From: an uncultured Tessaracoccus sp.
Lineage (GTDB): Bacteria > Actinomycetota > Actinomycetes > Propionibacteriales > Propionibacteriaceae
Direction of reading: 5' to 3'
NCBI RefSeq assembly: GCF_943914565.1
Contig: NZ_CALUCN010000001.1
Coordinates: 182,444-246,443, forward strand
Length of the DNA stretch: 64,000 nt
Shown here piece after piece: positions 1 through 8,943 of the stretch. Under the pieces are notes generated by a model. The model did not search any database. It saw only the letters and a program-made list of their open reading frames with translations, and was not told the origin of the DNA. Numbering within the stretch: position 1 is the stretch's first letter; every line of letters begins with the position of its first letter. A program made the position numbers and the translations under genes.

Positions 1-2873
1 TGCAGACCGCGGCTCGGCGGCAGCTCGTGCTGGTGCCTCGCGCTGGCGAGCTCCTGCGGGCTGTGCCGCAGCACCGCGAACCCCGGGCGGTGGGGGCCGT
101 GGGCCGTGACGACGAGCCGGCCGGCCGCGCCGGTGAGCGTGAGGCGACGCAACGCCTCGCGGTGGCCGGTCTCCTGCGGTACCGCGTAGGGGAACGCGAG
201 CGCGTCGACGCCCGACTCGTGCGCGGCGACGACCGAGGCCGCCCGCGAGTCCGGGTAGGCCTCGCCGGGACCGCCGCCGAACCACGCCGCGTGCTCGAAG
301 CCGCCGGGCAGCAGCAGGTGGAACCCGATCCTCGGCCAGGTGACGTCGGTGCGCGGGCGGATCGGGGTGACGAGGACCGCACAGGCGAGCGCGTCGTCGA
401 CGGCGCGCCAACGATGGGTCACCTCGGCGCCGTGGCGCGACTGGGCGCCGAGCAGGCGCTCCACGACGACGAACTCGTCGCCCCGGACCTCCGCCGAGAG
501 CGTGCGGCGCAGCAGCCGGTGCAGGCCGTGCGCGCGCCACCGGGCCTCCGACGACGGGCCGGGCGTGCCCTCGCCCTCGGTGGCGTGGTAGTCGCCCACC
601 TCGTAGGAGCCGAACGCGTCCAAGGAATCGTTGTCCGTCGGCGCCCGCCACAGCTCGACGCCGGCCTCCGCCACCGGGAGGTCCCCGACGGCGAGGAGCC
701 GGCCGGTGCGACGGTCGAGCACGCCGGGGCCGACGTGCACCTCCGCGCCCGATGCCGCCACCGTCGGCGCCGCCGTCGCCCGAGGCGTGCGCGGCACCGC
801 GTGCGCGTCGAGGCGCCGCTGCGCGACGTACAGGACGTGTCCGGCGGGCGCCCACGGCCGGTCCTCGCGCTCCTCGACCCGGACGGTCAGGTACGAGTCG
901 ACGAGGTGCCTGGCCTCGTCGGGAAGCTCCGGCATCGGCACCCGGGTGCTGGCGTTCGCGGGCACCGGGGTCACGTCGAGCTCGCCCTCGGCGCGCCGCG
1001 CACCTGCGACCTCCCAGCTCCACCGGAACGCGAGGTGTGCGGTGTCGACGGCGTGGTGGCGGTTCTCGACCTCGACCTCCTGCTCGCCGATGCGCACGAC
1101 GACCGGGGAGAACTGTTGCTTGACCTCGGCCATCGCAGGCGAGGGGCGCCCGTCGGAGTGCACGAGACCGTCCATCACGAAGTTCCCGTCGTGCGGGTCC
1201 TCGCCGAAGTCGCCGCCGTAGGCGAACATCTCGCTGCCGTCGGGGGCCGTCGTGCGGATCCCGTGGTCGCGCCACTCCCACAGGAACCCGCCGACCCAGT
1301 CGGGGAGCTCCTCGAACAGCGCCACGTACTCGCCGATCGCGCCCGGTCCGTTGCCCATCGCATGGGCGAACTCGCACAGGATCTTCGGCTTGTCCACGAA
1401 CCGGGCCGACTGCACCGGGCGGGGGCTGTACCCCGACGACGTGCCGGCGCTCAGCGTGCGCAGCTGCGGCAGCGGCAGGTACATGCGCGAGACCATGTCG
1501 GTGTGGCCCGCTTCGTAGTCGGACTCGTAGTGCACCGGTCGGCTCGGGTCGAGTTGGTGCGCGAGCCCCACCATCGCGGCGGTGTTCGCTCCGGTGCCCG
1601 ACTCGTTGCCGACGCTCCAGGCGATGACCGACGGGTGGTTGCGGTCGCGCAGCACCATGCGGTGCATGCGGTCCAGCAGGTTGTCGCGCCACCGGGGATC
1701 GTCGCAGGGGTTGCCCTCCCAGTCCACGAACGTGAAGCCGTGGGTCTCCAGGTCGCACTCGTCCATCACCCAGAAGCCGAGCTCGTCGCACAGGTCCAGC
1801 AGGCGCGGGTGCGGCGGGTAGTGGCTCATGCGGATGGCGTTGATGTTGTGCCGCTTCATGAGCAGGAGTCCCTCGCGGGCCGCGTCCTCGTCGAACACGC
1901 GGCCCTGGTCGGGGTGGTACTCGTGCCGGTTCACGCCGCGGATGCGCAGGCGCTGGCCGTTCACGCGCCACTGGTTGCCGTCGATCGTGATCGTGCGGAA
2001 CCCGACGCGGTCGTGCACTTCCTCGGCGGCGTTGTGGAGGGTGACCGCGTAGAGGCGCGGCCGGTCGGGGCTCCACGGCTCGACGACGTCGATCGCGACG
2101 GGCCGCACATCGTCGGGGGCGTCCCACGTCACCTCGACGTCCAGCTCCGGGACCGCGACCGTGACGGGAAACGTGGTGTCGACGAGGTCCACCGTGAGCG
2201 TGCCGCCGCCGGTCTCGTGGTCGAAGTCCGCGCGCAGTCCGTGGTCGCCGATGCCGCCCGCGGGGCGCCCGATCAGCGCGACGTCGCGGAAGATGCCCGG
2301 CAGCCACCACTGGTCCTGGTCCTCGACGTAGGTCTGCGCGGACCACTGCGCCACGCGCACGTGCATGACGTTGGTGCCGGGCTGCACCACGTCGGTGACG
2401 TCGAGCTCGGTGGGCAGCCGCGAGCCGCGCACGACGCCGACGTGCTGGCCGTTCACGGCGACGATCCCGATGGACTCGATGCCGTCGAACCGCAGGCGGA
2501 CCTGCTCGAGCGCCGTCCACGCCTCGGGCAGCTCGAACGTCCGCCGGTGGTCCCCGACGGGGTTCGCGTCGGGCACGAACGGCGGATCGAGCGGGATGGG
2601 GAACTGGATGTTCGTGTAGATCGGTCGTCCGTAGCGGCCGTCGCCCTCGAGCACCCAGTGGCTGGGCACGGGGAGCGTGTCCCACGCCGACGTGTCGTGG
2701 TCGACGGTGTCGCAGTCGAGGGGGGCCTCGGCCGGGCCCGCGCTGAGCCGGAACGCCCAGTCGCCGGCGAGATCGATCCGGTGGGCCTCCTCGCGGCGCC
2801 ACGCCCGGGGCGGCAGCCCGTCGCCGGGGCCCGTGGACTCGAGTGCGGACAGGGTGCGTGTGAGCAGCGACAT
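1..2873 (-). CDS. lacZ: Beta-galactosidase, GH2 family (LacZ), 3' end cut by window
   Basis: Hydrolyses terminal beta-galactosides such as lactose in the cytoplasm. The reading frame opens at an ATG at 2873 and stays open to base 1, giving 957 codons; LacZ proteins are usually a little over 1000 residues, so only the C-terminal end is missing. The acid/base motif VIAWSVGNESG places the catalytic Glu at residue 424, and KPKILCEFAHAMG places the nucleophile at Glu501. The N-terminal jelly-roll start (PSHWVLEGDGRYGRPIYTN) is also typical. It is the last visible gene of a minus-strand operon, 10 bases after the second permease, so the operon imports its sugar and then splits it. The true substrate could be another beta-galactoside. 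The family call is firm. Confidence 0.95.
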   Translation of the reverse strand, partial: MSLLTRTLSALESTGPGDGLPPRAWRREEAHRIDLAGDWAFRLSAGPAEAPLDCDTVDHDTSAWDTLPVPSHWVLEGDGRYGRPIYTNIQFPIPLDPPFVPDANPVGDHRRTFELPEAWTALEQVRLRFDGIESIGIVAVNGQHVGVVRGSRLPTELDVTDVVQPGTNVMHVRVAQWSAQTYVEDQDQWWLPGIFRDVALIGRPAGGIGDHGLRADFDHETGGGTLTVDLVDTTFPVTVAVPELDVEVTWDAPDDVRPVAIDVVEPWSPDRPRLYAVTLHNAAEEVHDRVGFRTITIDGNQWRVNGQRLRIRGVNRHEYHPDQGRVFDEDAAREGLLLMKRHNINAIRMSHYPPHPRLLDLCDELGFWVMDECDLETHGFTFVDWEGNPCDDPRWRDNLLDRMHRMVLRDRNHPSVIAWSVGNESGTGANTAAMVGLAHQLDPSRPVHYESDYEAGHTDMVSRMYLPLPQLRTLSAGTSSGYSPRPVQSARFVDKPKILCEFAHAMGNGPGAIGEYVALFEELPDWVGGFLWEWRDHGIRTTAPDGSEMFAYGGDFGEDPHDGNFVMDGLVHSDGRPSPAMAEVKQQFSPVVVRIGEQEVEVENRHHAVDTAHLAFRWSWEVAGARRAEGELDVTPVPANASTRVPMPELPDEARHLVDSYLTVRVEEREDRPWAPAGHVLYVAQRRLDAHAVPRTPRATAAPTVAASGAEVHVGPGVLDRRTGRLLAVGDLPVAEAGVELWRAPTDNDSLDAFGSYEVGDYHATEGEGTPGPSSEARWRAHGLHRLLRRTLSAEVRGDEFVVVERLLGAQSRHGAEVTHRWRAVDDALACAVLVTPIRPRTDVTWPRIGFHLLLPGGFEHAAWFGGGPGEAYPDSRAASVVAAHESGVDALAFPYAVPQETGHREALRRLTLTGAAGRLVVTAHGPHRPGFAVLRHSPQELASARHQHELPPSRGL

Positions 2874-2883
2874 GGGTGCCTTT

Positions 2884-3765
2884 CTATCCCTTGGTGGAAC
2901 CGAGCGTGAGGCCTGCGACGAACTGCTTCTGCAGGACGAAGAACACGAGCAGGACGGGGAGTGCCGCGAGGATCGAGCCGGCGGACAACAGATTGTAGTC
3001 CGTGAAGAACGAGCCCTTGAGGTTGTTGAGCGAGCTCGTCACGGGGAACTTGTCGCCCGACTGCATGAGCACCGTCGCCCAGAAGAACTCGTTGTAGATC
3101 CACGCCACCTGCAACGTCCCGAGGGCCGCCAGCGGCGGGCGCAGCAGCGGGATCGTGAGGCCCACGAATTGCCGCCAGACCGAGGCGCCGTCGAGCGCGG
3201 CGGACTCGTAGATCTCCTTCGGGAAGGTCTTCATGTAGTTCGACAGCACGAACGTGCAGAAGCCCGTCTGGAAGGCGACGTTGATGACGATGACGCCCAG
3301 GTGGGAGTCGAGGAGGCTGCCCGACTCGGAGAGCCACTCGGGCAGCTCGACCGCGCGGAACATGCGGTAGATCGGCACGAGCAGCGACTGCGGGGGCAGG
3401 AGGTTCGCCGCGACGAACACCGCGAGCATCGTGAGGTTGAACCGGAAGCTGTAGCGGGCGAGCACGAACGCCGCGCACGAGGACAGCACCAGGGTCAGCA
3501 CGACGGCGGAGACGGTGATGACGAGCGAGTTGAGGAAGCTCTGCGTGAAACCGCCGCGCTCCCAGGCCTGCACGTAGTTGTCGAGCGTGAAGCCTCCGAA
3601 CGAGAGGTAGCCGTGCTGGAGGGTGTAGCCGTAGTCGCGGAACGAGTTGAACAGCGCCCACAGCAGCGGGAAGAGCCACACCAGTGACAGCAGGAACAGC
3701 GCGACGGTGAGCACGACCCGCACGGTGGAATGGGACCGCGTGCGGCCGACGGGGGTGGTGGTCAT
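2884..3765 (-). CDS. Carbohydrate ABC transporter permease, MalG type
   Basis: Inner-membrane permease subunit of a sugar importer, 293 residues with six predicted hydrophobic segments, the first at about residues 16-40. The cytoplasmic EAA loop that contacts the ATPase is visible at about residues 186-210 (YESAALDGASVWRQF then PLLRP). Length and the closing GLTLGSTKG-like tail are standard for the MalG branch. Its ATG overlaps the stop of the upstream permease gene (ATGA), so the two are probably translationally coupled, and lacZ follows after 10 bases. No ATP-binding subunit is encoded here; a shared MsiK-like ATPase elsewhere is the usual actinobacterial arrangement (inference). Substrate is probably a galactoside, judged only from the linked lacZ. 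Confidence 0.93.
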   Translation of the reverse strand: MTTTPVGRTRSHSTVRVVLTVALFLLSLVWLFPLLWALFNSFRDYGYTLQHGYLSFGGFTLDNYVQAWERGGFTQSFLNSLVITVSAVVLTLVLSSCAAFVLARYSFRFNLTMLAVFVAANLLPPQSLLVPIYRMFRAVELPEWLSESGSLLDSHLGVIVINVAFQTGFCTFVLSNYMKTFPKEIYESAALDGASVWRQFVGLTIPLLRPPLAALGTLQVAWIYNEFFWATVLMQSGDKFPVTSSLNNLKGSFFTDYNLLSAGSILAALPVLLVFFVLQKQFVAGLTLGSTKG

Positions 3766-4667
3766 GCCTGGTCTCCCTTCATGACGACACGCAGCTGCAG
3801 CACGATGAACACGGAGCTGATGAGCAGCATGATCGTCGCGAGCGCCGAGCCGAACCCGATCCGACTGGCCTCACCGACGACGTTCGCCGTCACCAGCGTC
3901 GAGATCAGCTCGAGGCCGTTGCGCCCCCGGTTGATGATCCAGGCGAGGTCGAAGGCGCGCAGCCCCTCGATGAACGTGATGGTGAACACGATGATGTTGA
4001 TGGGACGCATCACCGGCAGGATGATCTGCAGGTAGGTCTTGGTCTGGTTCGCGCCGTCGATCGCGGCCGCCTCTCGCAGGCTCGGGTCGACGCCCTTGAG
4101 CCCCGAGAGGTACAGCAGCATGATGTAGCCGGTGTGCCGCCAGCCGTTGGCGACGATGGCCGCCCAGAGGTTGATCGAGGAGTCGCCGTACCAGTCGATC
4201 GATGTGCCCAGCATGGCGTTGAGCAGGCCTTGGTCCTGGCTGTACATGAGTTGCCAGATGAAGCCGACGAGGGCCGCGGACAGCACGACGGGCAGGTAGA
4301 TCGCGGTCTGGTAGAACCGCGTGCCCCTAAGCTCGCGGTCCAGCAGGATCGCGAGCAGCATGCCCAGCGGCGTGAAGACGGCGAACAGCGCGAGGAGCCA
4401 CAGCAGGTTGTGCCACAGCGCCGGCCAGAACGGCGGGTAGATCGTCGCGAGGTCGACGTAGTTCTGGGCGCCGACGAACTGGATGGTGGACAGGTCCCCG
4501 ACGCCGTCCCACGTGGTGAAGGACAGCAGCACCGTCGCGATTGCCGGTCCCCAGATGAGCCCCACGACCACCAGGAGGGGGACGCCGAGCATCAGGGTCA
4601 GGACGACCTTGTCCCCGGTGGAGAGGCTCATGCCGCGGTGAGGTCGTTTCGTGCTCGGGGAGCGCAT
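3762..4667 (-). CDS. Carbohydrate ABC transporter permease, MalF type
   Basis: Partner permease of the sugar importer, 301 residues when started at the ATG at 4667, which lies 8 bases after the binding-protein stop. A second in-frame ATG at 4631 (MSLSTGDK) would shorten it by 12 residues. The open frame continues far upstream, but that part lies antisense or out of frame within the binding-protein gene and is ignored. About six membrane segments are visible, with the EAA loop REAAAIDGANQTKTY before PVMRP near residue 200. It overlaps the downstream permease by four bases. The order binding protein, MalF-type, MalG-type, enzyme is classical for actinobacterial sugar operons. Confidence 0.93.
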   Translation of the reverse strand: MRSPSTKRPHRGMSLSTGDKVVLTLMLGVPLLVVVGLIWGPAIATVLLSFTTWDGVGDLSTIQFVGAQNYVDLATIYPPFWPALWHNLLWLLALFAVFTPLGMLLAILLDRELRGTRFYQTAIYLPVVLSAALVGFIWQLMYSQDQGLLNAMLGTSIDWYGDSSINLWAAIVANGWRHTGYIMLLYLSGLKGVDPSLREAAAIDGANQTKTYLQIILPVMRPINIIVFTITFIEGLRAFDLAWIINRGRNGLELISTLVTANVVGEASRIGFGSALATIMLLISSVFIVLQLRVVMKGDQA

Positions 4668-4675
4668 CGGAGGCC

Positions 4676-5947
4676 TCACTTGTCCGCGAAGATGGACTGC
4701 TTCTGCTGCTCGACACTCTGCAGGATGTCGTCGATGCGGCTGGGGTCCTTCACGAACTCCTGCAGCGCCGGGCCGACGACGGTGTTGGCGAAGTCGGGCC
4801 GGGTGTCGCGGTCGAGGAACTGCGAGATCGCGTCGGCCTCCTCGATCACCTTCACGGCCTTCTTCTGCAGCGCGTTGTAGCCGCTCTGGTCCGCCTTGGA
4901 GTTCGCCGCGATCACCGACGGGTCCGCCTTCACCGTGACGTTCACGGCCTCCGGCGTGGCGAGGTAGGCGAGCAACTCCTTCGCGAGCTCCTCGTTCTTC
5001 GGTTTCTTCGCCATCATGAATCCGTCGACGGGCGCCTCGACGACCGTGGCGCCGATCGAGGAGTCGAACTCGGGGAACACGAAGAAGTCGAGATCGTCCC
5101 CGATCCCGGCCTCGTTGAACTGCTGCTGCATGAACATGCCCATGACGTAGACGCCGGCCTTGCCCTGGATGAGCGACTGCGAGGCCTCCTGCCACGTGCG
5201 GCCGAGGGCGTTGTCCTGGTGGAACGGCATGAGCTCCGTCCAGGCCTTGAACGTGTTGCGCACCTGCTCACCGTCCCACGCCTCGTCGCCCGCCATGAGG
5301 GAGACGTGGTAGTCGTAGCCGTTCACGCGCAGGTTCACCATGTCGAAGGTGCCCATGGCCTCCCACCCGTCCTTGTCCGCGAACGCGATCGGGGTGAGCC
5401 CGTCGGAGCGCATGCGCTCGCAGAGCGTGAGCCACTCGTCGACGGTGGTGGGCTCCTCGTACCCGCGCTCCTTGAACACACTCGGCCGGTAGAACACCGC
5501 CCACGGGTAGTACGTGCTGGGGACGAAGACCTGCGTGCCGTCGGCGGCGGTGGAGGCCACCTTCATCGACTCCGGCATGCCGTCGATCTTCTCCCACACG
5601 TCGGAGAGGTCCCCGACGAGGCCCCGCTCCGCGAAGTAGCGCGCCCGGTAGCCCGCGAACCAGGTGAACGTGTCGTCCGGGTTGCCCTGGAGGTAGTTGT
5701 TGATGCCCTCCTTGAACGTCTCGTGCTGGATCGTGTTGATCTCGACCTTGCCGCCGGGGAATCCGCCCATCATCTCGGCGAACGCCTTCTTCGCGATGTC
5801 CTCGGACTGGTACGAGCCCATCGTGACGGTGTCGGACTTGGCGCCCTTGCCGCCCCCGCCGCATCCGGTGAGGCCGAGGGCCGCGGTGCCGAGGGCCGTC
5901 GCGGAGAGCAGGGTGCGTCGGGAGACGCGGGGGAACACAGTGGTCAT
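4676..5947 (-). CDS. Sugar ABC transporter solute-binding lipoprotein
   Basis: Extracellular, membrane-anchored receptor delivering sugar to the permease pair; 423 residues. The start at 5947 is preceded by a strong AAGGAGG Shine-Dalgarno sequence; an ATG further upstream (6046) has none. The N-terminus is a lipoprotein signal ending LGLTGC, with Cys29 as the lipid anchor. Because it also contains SRRTLL, Tat export is possible. The body has the family 1 extracellular binding-protein pattern, with YLQGNPDDTFTWFAGYRARY near the N-lobe and a C-terminal run of short helices. First gene of the lacZ operon, downstream of two LacI-type operators. Substrate specificity cannot be read from sequence. 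Confidence 0.93.
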   Translation of the reverse strand: MTTVFPRVSRRTLLSATALGTAALGLTGCGGGGKGAKSDTVTMGSYQSEDIAKKAFAEMMGGFPGGKVEINTIQHETFKEGINNYLQGNPDDTFTWFAGYRARYFAERGLVGDLSDVWEKIDGMPESMKVASTAADGTQVFVPSTYYPWAVFYRPSVFKERGYEEPTTVDEWLTLCERMRSDGLTPIAFADKDGWEAMGTFDMVNLRVNGYDYHVSLMAGDEAWDGEQVRNTFKAWTELMPFHQDNALGRTWQEASQSLIQGKAGVYVMGMFMQQQFNEAGIGDDLDFFVFPEFDSSIGATVVEAPVDGFMMAKKPKNEELAKELLAYLATPEAVNVTVKADPSVIAANSKADQSGYNALQKKAVKVIEEADAISQFLDRDTRPDFANTVVGPALQEFVKDPSRIDDILQSVEQQKQSIFADK

Positions 5948-5971
5948 CGTCGTCCTCCTTGGGTGCTCCTG

Positions 5972-5985
5972 TGGGAGCGCGTCCA
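5972..5985. promoter_or_regulatory. LacI-family operator, promoter-distal copy
   Basis: TGGGAGCGCGTCCA is an imperfect palindrome around a central CG, the signature of LacI/GalR-family operators. It lies in the leader of the binding-protein gene, 25 bases before its ATG. Its centre is 98 bases from the second copy at 6070-6083, a spacing compatible with DNA looping. No LacI-type regulator gene is in the window. Confidence 0.55.
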
Positions 5986-6069
5986 TAGCTGTGTGCTGGG
6001 TGATCACGGCTCTGAGCAGGAAGGGTGTCTCTCTCCACTGAGTCAAGGCGCCGCTTTCTCACTGTTCTG

Positions 6070-6083
6070 TGGGAACGCTCCCA
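6070..6083. promoter_or_regulatory. LacI-family operator, promoter-proximal copy
   Basis: TGGGAACGCTCCCA is a 14-bp palindrome with one mismatched pair and a central CG, matching the LacI/CcpA operator style. On the minus strand it follows a possible -10 (TTATCT, 6083-6088), so a bound repressor would block the lacZ operon promoter. This is inferred from pattern and position only. Confidence 0.6.
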
Positions 6084-6241
6084 AGATAATGCATGATGGT
6101 TCCCGGTGGAAGGGCGGGGTCCCTGGAGGCGTGATTCCTGCTCTGGACGGGGACGCTCCGCGGAAGATGGCGGACCCATCAGCGATTTCTCACGGTACTG
6201 CGCTCGCTGCCCTTGCCGGGAGCGCAGTACCGAGCGGGCAT

Positions 6242-6593
6242 TCAGGCTCTCATGGGGGCGACGGACCAAGAGCCGATGCTCCCGCCACCGTTGTTGCCGC
6301 GAGGACGGACCACGACCAGCCACGTTCCGTTGCCATCTGGGTTGGGGATGCAGAGCGTGGTCGACAGTGGGTAGCGGGAGGCAACTCCATGCCGGGCTGC
6401 TTGGCATGCAACGTAACATGAGTGTCACCCCGACAATTCGGCTCCACACGGTATCTTGGGGTAGCAGAGCGCTGTGTCCTGCCAAGGCAGGCCGGACGAA
6501 GGGGCCCGAGGGGCTGGCCGCCGCAGGAAGTACGTTCGCTGTGACTGTCAGCGCGGTGAGTAGCCCAACCGTGATCACCTTGTTTGGCTTCAT
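6242..6593 (-). pseudogene. Probable frameshifted gene for a small secreted protein
   Basis: Not recognised as a family. From the ATG at 6593 the frame encodes a convincing signal peptide (MKPNKVITVGLLTALTVTAN, then a cleavage-like AAAS). About 55 codons in, the coding look moves to another frame that ends LCIPNPDGNGTWLVVV, then SIGSWSVAPMRA and a stop at 6242. The switch falls near 6425-6430, so one base has probably been gained or lost. Together the two parts would make a secreted protein of about 115 residues. There is no clear ribosome site, and only 28 bases separate the ATG from the divergent gene at 6622. Chance open frames remain possible. Confidence 0.35.
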
Positions 6594-6621
6594 GCTTGGA
6601 CCCCAGCGAAGGAAGGGGACG

Positions 6622-6831
6622 ATGACAGAGGAACACCGCTTGCTCCTCCGAGAGCTCGCTGCCGGCATCGAGAGCGCAGGGGCTGAGTCCACCGGCGCTT
6701 TCGTGGCAGGCATCGCACTGCGAGAAGAGAGTGCCCCACTCGACACCATTGATCTGGTCTGCGAGTTGGTCGGCTTGTTGGCGGATCTCGAGTTGAGGAT
6801 CGCTGACTTGGAAGGCTCGCGGACGGACTGA
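6622..6831 (+). CDS. Small hypothetical protein, 69 residues, acidic
   Basis: A small protein of no recognised family. The ATG at 6622 follows a good Shine-Dalgarno (GGAAGGGGA), which is why this start is chosen over a longer open frame reaching back to 6106 whose composition looks non-coding. The product is mostly helical and acidic, with a leucine-rich C-terminal half (DTIDLVCELVGLLADLELRI) suggesting a short coiled coil and an oligomeric or partner-binding role. Its stop overlaps the ATG of the frameshifted frame at 6831 (ATGA), so the two were probably co-translated. The GC content here is lower than in the core genes, fitting an accessory patch. Confidence 0.55.
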   Translation: MTEEHRLLLRELAAGIESAGAESTGAFVAGIALREESAPLDTIDLVCELVGLLADLELRIADLEGSRTD

Positions 6832-7095
6832 TGAGACGCCAGGTCGCTGGTGCCTGCGCGCTGTGGGGGCCTGGTTCCCCTCGGCCTCGCGTTGTCGCGT
6901 TTGGATCCGGGGGCGCGGGAGCGATTGGTGCTGCCCGATGACGAGATGGCCATTCCTGAGGCGCGCGTGTCGTGGACGGGTGATGTGACCTGTGACTGGG
7001 GTGGGAGTGTGCCCGCGGACGTCGCGGGCGAGGCCTCGTTCACGGTCACCGCGTGGGAGATCAATCGGGCGAGGTTCGCGGCCCTGGCGCTCTGA
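6831..7095 (+). pseudogene. Frameshifted small gene overlapping the preceding stop
   Basis: The ATG at 6831 overlaps the upstream TGA and encodes MRRQVAGACALWG, but this frame soon stops. Skipping one G in the run of five at 6865-6869 continues smoothly as LVPLGLALSRLDPGARERL and on to WEINRARFAALAL and a stop at 7095. The restored product of about 88 residues is coherent. The family is not recognised. A homopolymer error in the assembly would look the same as true decay. A shorter intact frame from the GTG at 6850 could also be translated. Confidence 0.4.
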
Positions 7096-7119
7096 GTGCC
7101 GGCAAGCCCTGGAAACGAC

Positions 7120-7153
7120 GACGTGGGGCCCCGGTGGACCGGGACCCCACGTC
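7120..7153. terminator. Hairpin terminator between convergent genes
   Basis: Two 15-base arms, GACGTGGGGCCCCGG and CCGGGACCCCACGTC, pair with a single mismatch around a 4-base loop (TGGA). It lies 20 bases beyond the sucB stop and also after the plus-strand fragment ending at 7095, so it could serve both sides. No T-tract is obvious. Confidence 0.65.
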
Positions 7154-7173
7154 GAACTGTGTGAGCAGGTGGG

Positions 7174-8943
7174 TCAGAGGCCGAACTCGGCTCCGAAGTC
7201 ACCCTCTTCCAAGCGTGCCTTCACTGCGGAGAGGAAACGCGCGGCGACGGCGCCGTCGATGAGGCGGTGGTCGTAGGTGAGCGACAGGTACATCATGTCG
7301 CGCACCGCGATCGTCTCGCCGCCGTACTGGTCGGTCACGACGACCGGGCGCTTCACGAGCGCGCCGGTGCCGAGGATCGCGACCTCGGGCTGGTTGATGA
7401 TCGGGGTGTCGAACAGGGTGCCGGCCGAGCCGTAGTTGGTGATGGTGAACGTGCCACCGGCCAGCTCGTCGGGGCCGACCTTGCCCTCGCGGGTGCGGGC
7501 GCCCAGGTCACCGATCTGCTTCGCGAGGCCGGTGAGGTTCAGGTCGCCGGCGTTCTTGATCACGGGGACCAGGAGACCGCGCGGGGTGTCCACCGCGATG
7601 CCGATGTTCTCGCTGTCGGCGTAGGTGACCGTGCCGGCATCGAAGTCCGCCGTCGCGTTGACCACCGGGAACGCCTTCAGGGCCTCGACGATCGCCGCGG
7701 TGATGAACGGCAGGTAGGACAGCGAGGCACCCTCGCGGGCCTTGAAGTCGTCCTTCACGGCCTTGCGGATCCGCGAGATCGCGGTGAGGTCCACCTCGAC
7801 GGTGGCGGTGAGCTGGGCCGCCGTCGCGAGCGACTGCGTCATGCGCTCGGCGATCACCTTGCGCAGGCGGGAGAGCTTCTCGGTGCGGCCACGCAGCGCG
7901 CGGGCCTCCTCGCTGGGCTCCGCCTTCGCCGACGGCGCCGCGGCCGGGGCCTTGCTCGCCGCCGGGGCCGGCGTCGAGGGAGCGGACTCGGCCTGCTTGG
8001 CGGCGTCCAGCACGTCCTGCTTGCGGATGCGGCCACCCACGCCGGTACCGGTCACCGTCGAGAGGTCGACGTCGTGCTCGGCCGCGAGCTTGCGCACCAG
8101 CGGCGTCACGTACGCAGCATCCGACGAGGACTCCGCACGGCGGGCGACCGCGGCCTGGACCTGCTCCGAGTGCTCGACCTTCGGCTTCTGCTCCTGCGGC
8201 GCGCGGGCCGGGGGCGGCGTCGGGGCGGCCTGCTGCTCCTGCTCCGGCTCGGGCTCCGGCTCTGGCTCTGGCTCCGGCTCGGGCTGCGCCTCCGGCTCCG
8301 GCTCGGGCTCGGAGGCCTGGGGCGCGGCGTCGGCGTCGCCGATGATGGCGAGGACCGCCCCGACCTCGGCGACGTTGTCCTCCTGGAAGCGCACCTCGAG
8401 CAGCGTGCCGCCGACGGGGCTCGGCACCTCGGTGTCGACCTTGTCGGTGGAGATCTCGACCAGCGGCTCATCGACCTCGATCGTCTCGCCGACGGACTTC
8501 AGCCAGCGGGAGATCGTGCCCTCGGTGACGGACTCGCCGAGCGCCGGCAGCGTCACCTCGGTGCCCTGGGCCTGGCCGGACGTCTGCTGCGGGGCGGCCT
8601 GCTGCTCCTGCTTGGGTTCAGGCTCCGGCTCGGGCTCGGACTGCGGCTCGGGAGCGTCCTCGGCGGGTGCGTCGTCGGCAGGGGCCTCGTCGCCACCGGC
8701 TTCGGACTCGTCGCCGACGAACGCCAGCACGGCGCCGACCTCGGCGACGTCGTCCTCCTGGAAGCGGATCTCGAGGAGGGTGCCGGCAACGGGGCTGGGG
8801 ATCTCGGTGTCGACCTTGTCGGTGGAGACCTCGAGCAACGGCTCGTCGACCTCGACGGTGTCGCCGACGGACTTCAGCCACCGCGAGATGGTGCCCTCGG
8901 TGACCGATTCGCCCAGTGCAGGAAGGGTTACTTCGGTGGACAT
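7174..8943 (-). CDS. sucB: Dihydrolipoamide acyltransferase (2-oxo acid dehydrogenase E2)
   Basis: E2 core of a 2-oxo acid dehydrogenase complex, moving acyl groups from lipoamide to CoA. The 589 residues contain two lipoyl domains with the lipoylated lysines at K43 and K168 (STDKVDTE), separated by Pro/Glu-rich flexible linkers. A peripheral subunit-binding domain follows (YVTPLVRKLAAEHDVDL, GVGGRIRKQDV). The C-terminal catalytic domain carries DHRLIDGA with His559 and Asp563. In actinobacteria this two-lipoyl E2 is annotated either as SucB or as the shared pyruvate/2-oxoglutarate E2 (AceF/DlaT); sequence alone does not decide. An AAGGAGC ribosome site precedes the ATG. It stands alone, without E1 or E3 genes nearby. 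Confidence 0.92.
   Translation of the reverse strand: MSTEVTLPALGESVTEGTISRWLKSVGDTVEVDEPLLEVSTDKVDTEIPSPVAGTLLEIRFQEDDVAEVGAVLAFVGDESEAGGDEAPADDAPAEDAPEPQSEPEPEPEPKQEQQAAPQQTSGQAQGTEVTLPALGESVTEGTISRWLKSVGETIEVDEPLVEISTDKVDTEVPSPVGGTLLEVRFQEDNVAEVGAVLAIIGDADAAPQASEPEPEPEAQPEPEPEPEPEPEPEQEQQAAPTPPPARAPQEQKPKVEHSEQVQAAVARRAESSSDAAYVTPLVRKLAAEHDVDLSTVTGTGVGGRIRKQDVLDAAKQAESAPSTPAPAASKAPAAAPSAKAEPSEEARALRGRTEKLSRLRKVIAERMTQSLATAAQLTATVEVDLTAISRIRKAVKDDFKAREGASLSYLPFITAAIVEALKAFPVVNATADFDAGTVTYADSENIGIAVDTPRGLLVPVIKNAGDLNLTGLAKQIGDLGARTREGKVGPDELAGGTFTITNYGSAGTLFDTPIINQPEVAILGTGALVKRPVVVTDQYGGETIAVRDMMYLSLTYDHRLIDGAVAARFLSAVKARLEEGDFGAEFGL

Noticed and set aside
27..2909. A 960-codon plus-strand open frame
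   Set aside because: It is the antisense shadow of lacZ; the minus strand carries both GH2 catalytic motifs and a proper start at 2873.
5268..7202. A 644-codon minus-strand open frame over the SBP leader and 6-7 kb patch
   Set aside because: It crosses the binding-protein gene in another frame and lacks domain signals; only the signal-peptide part at 6593 was kept as a possible pseudogene.
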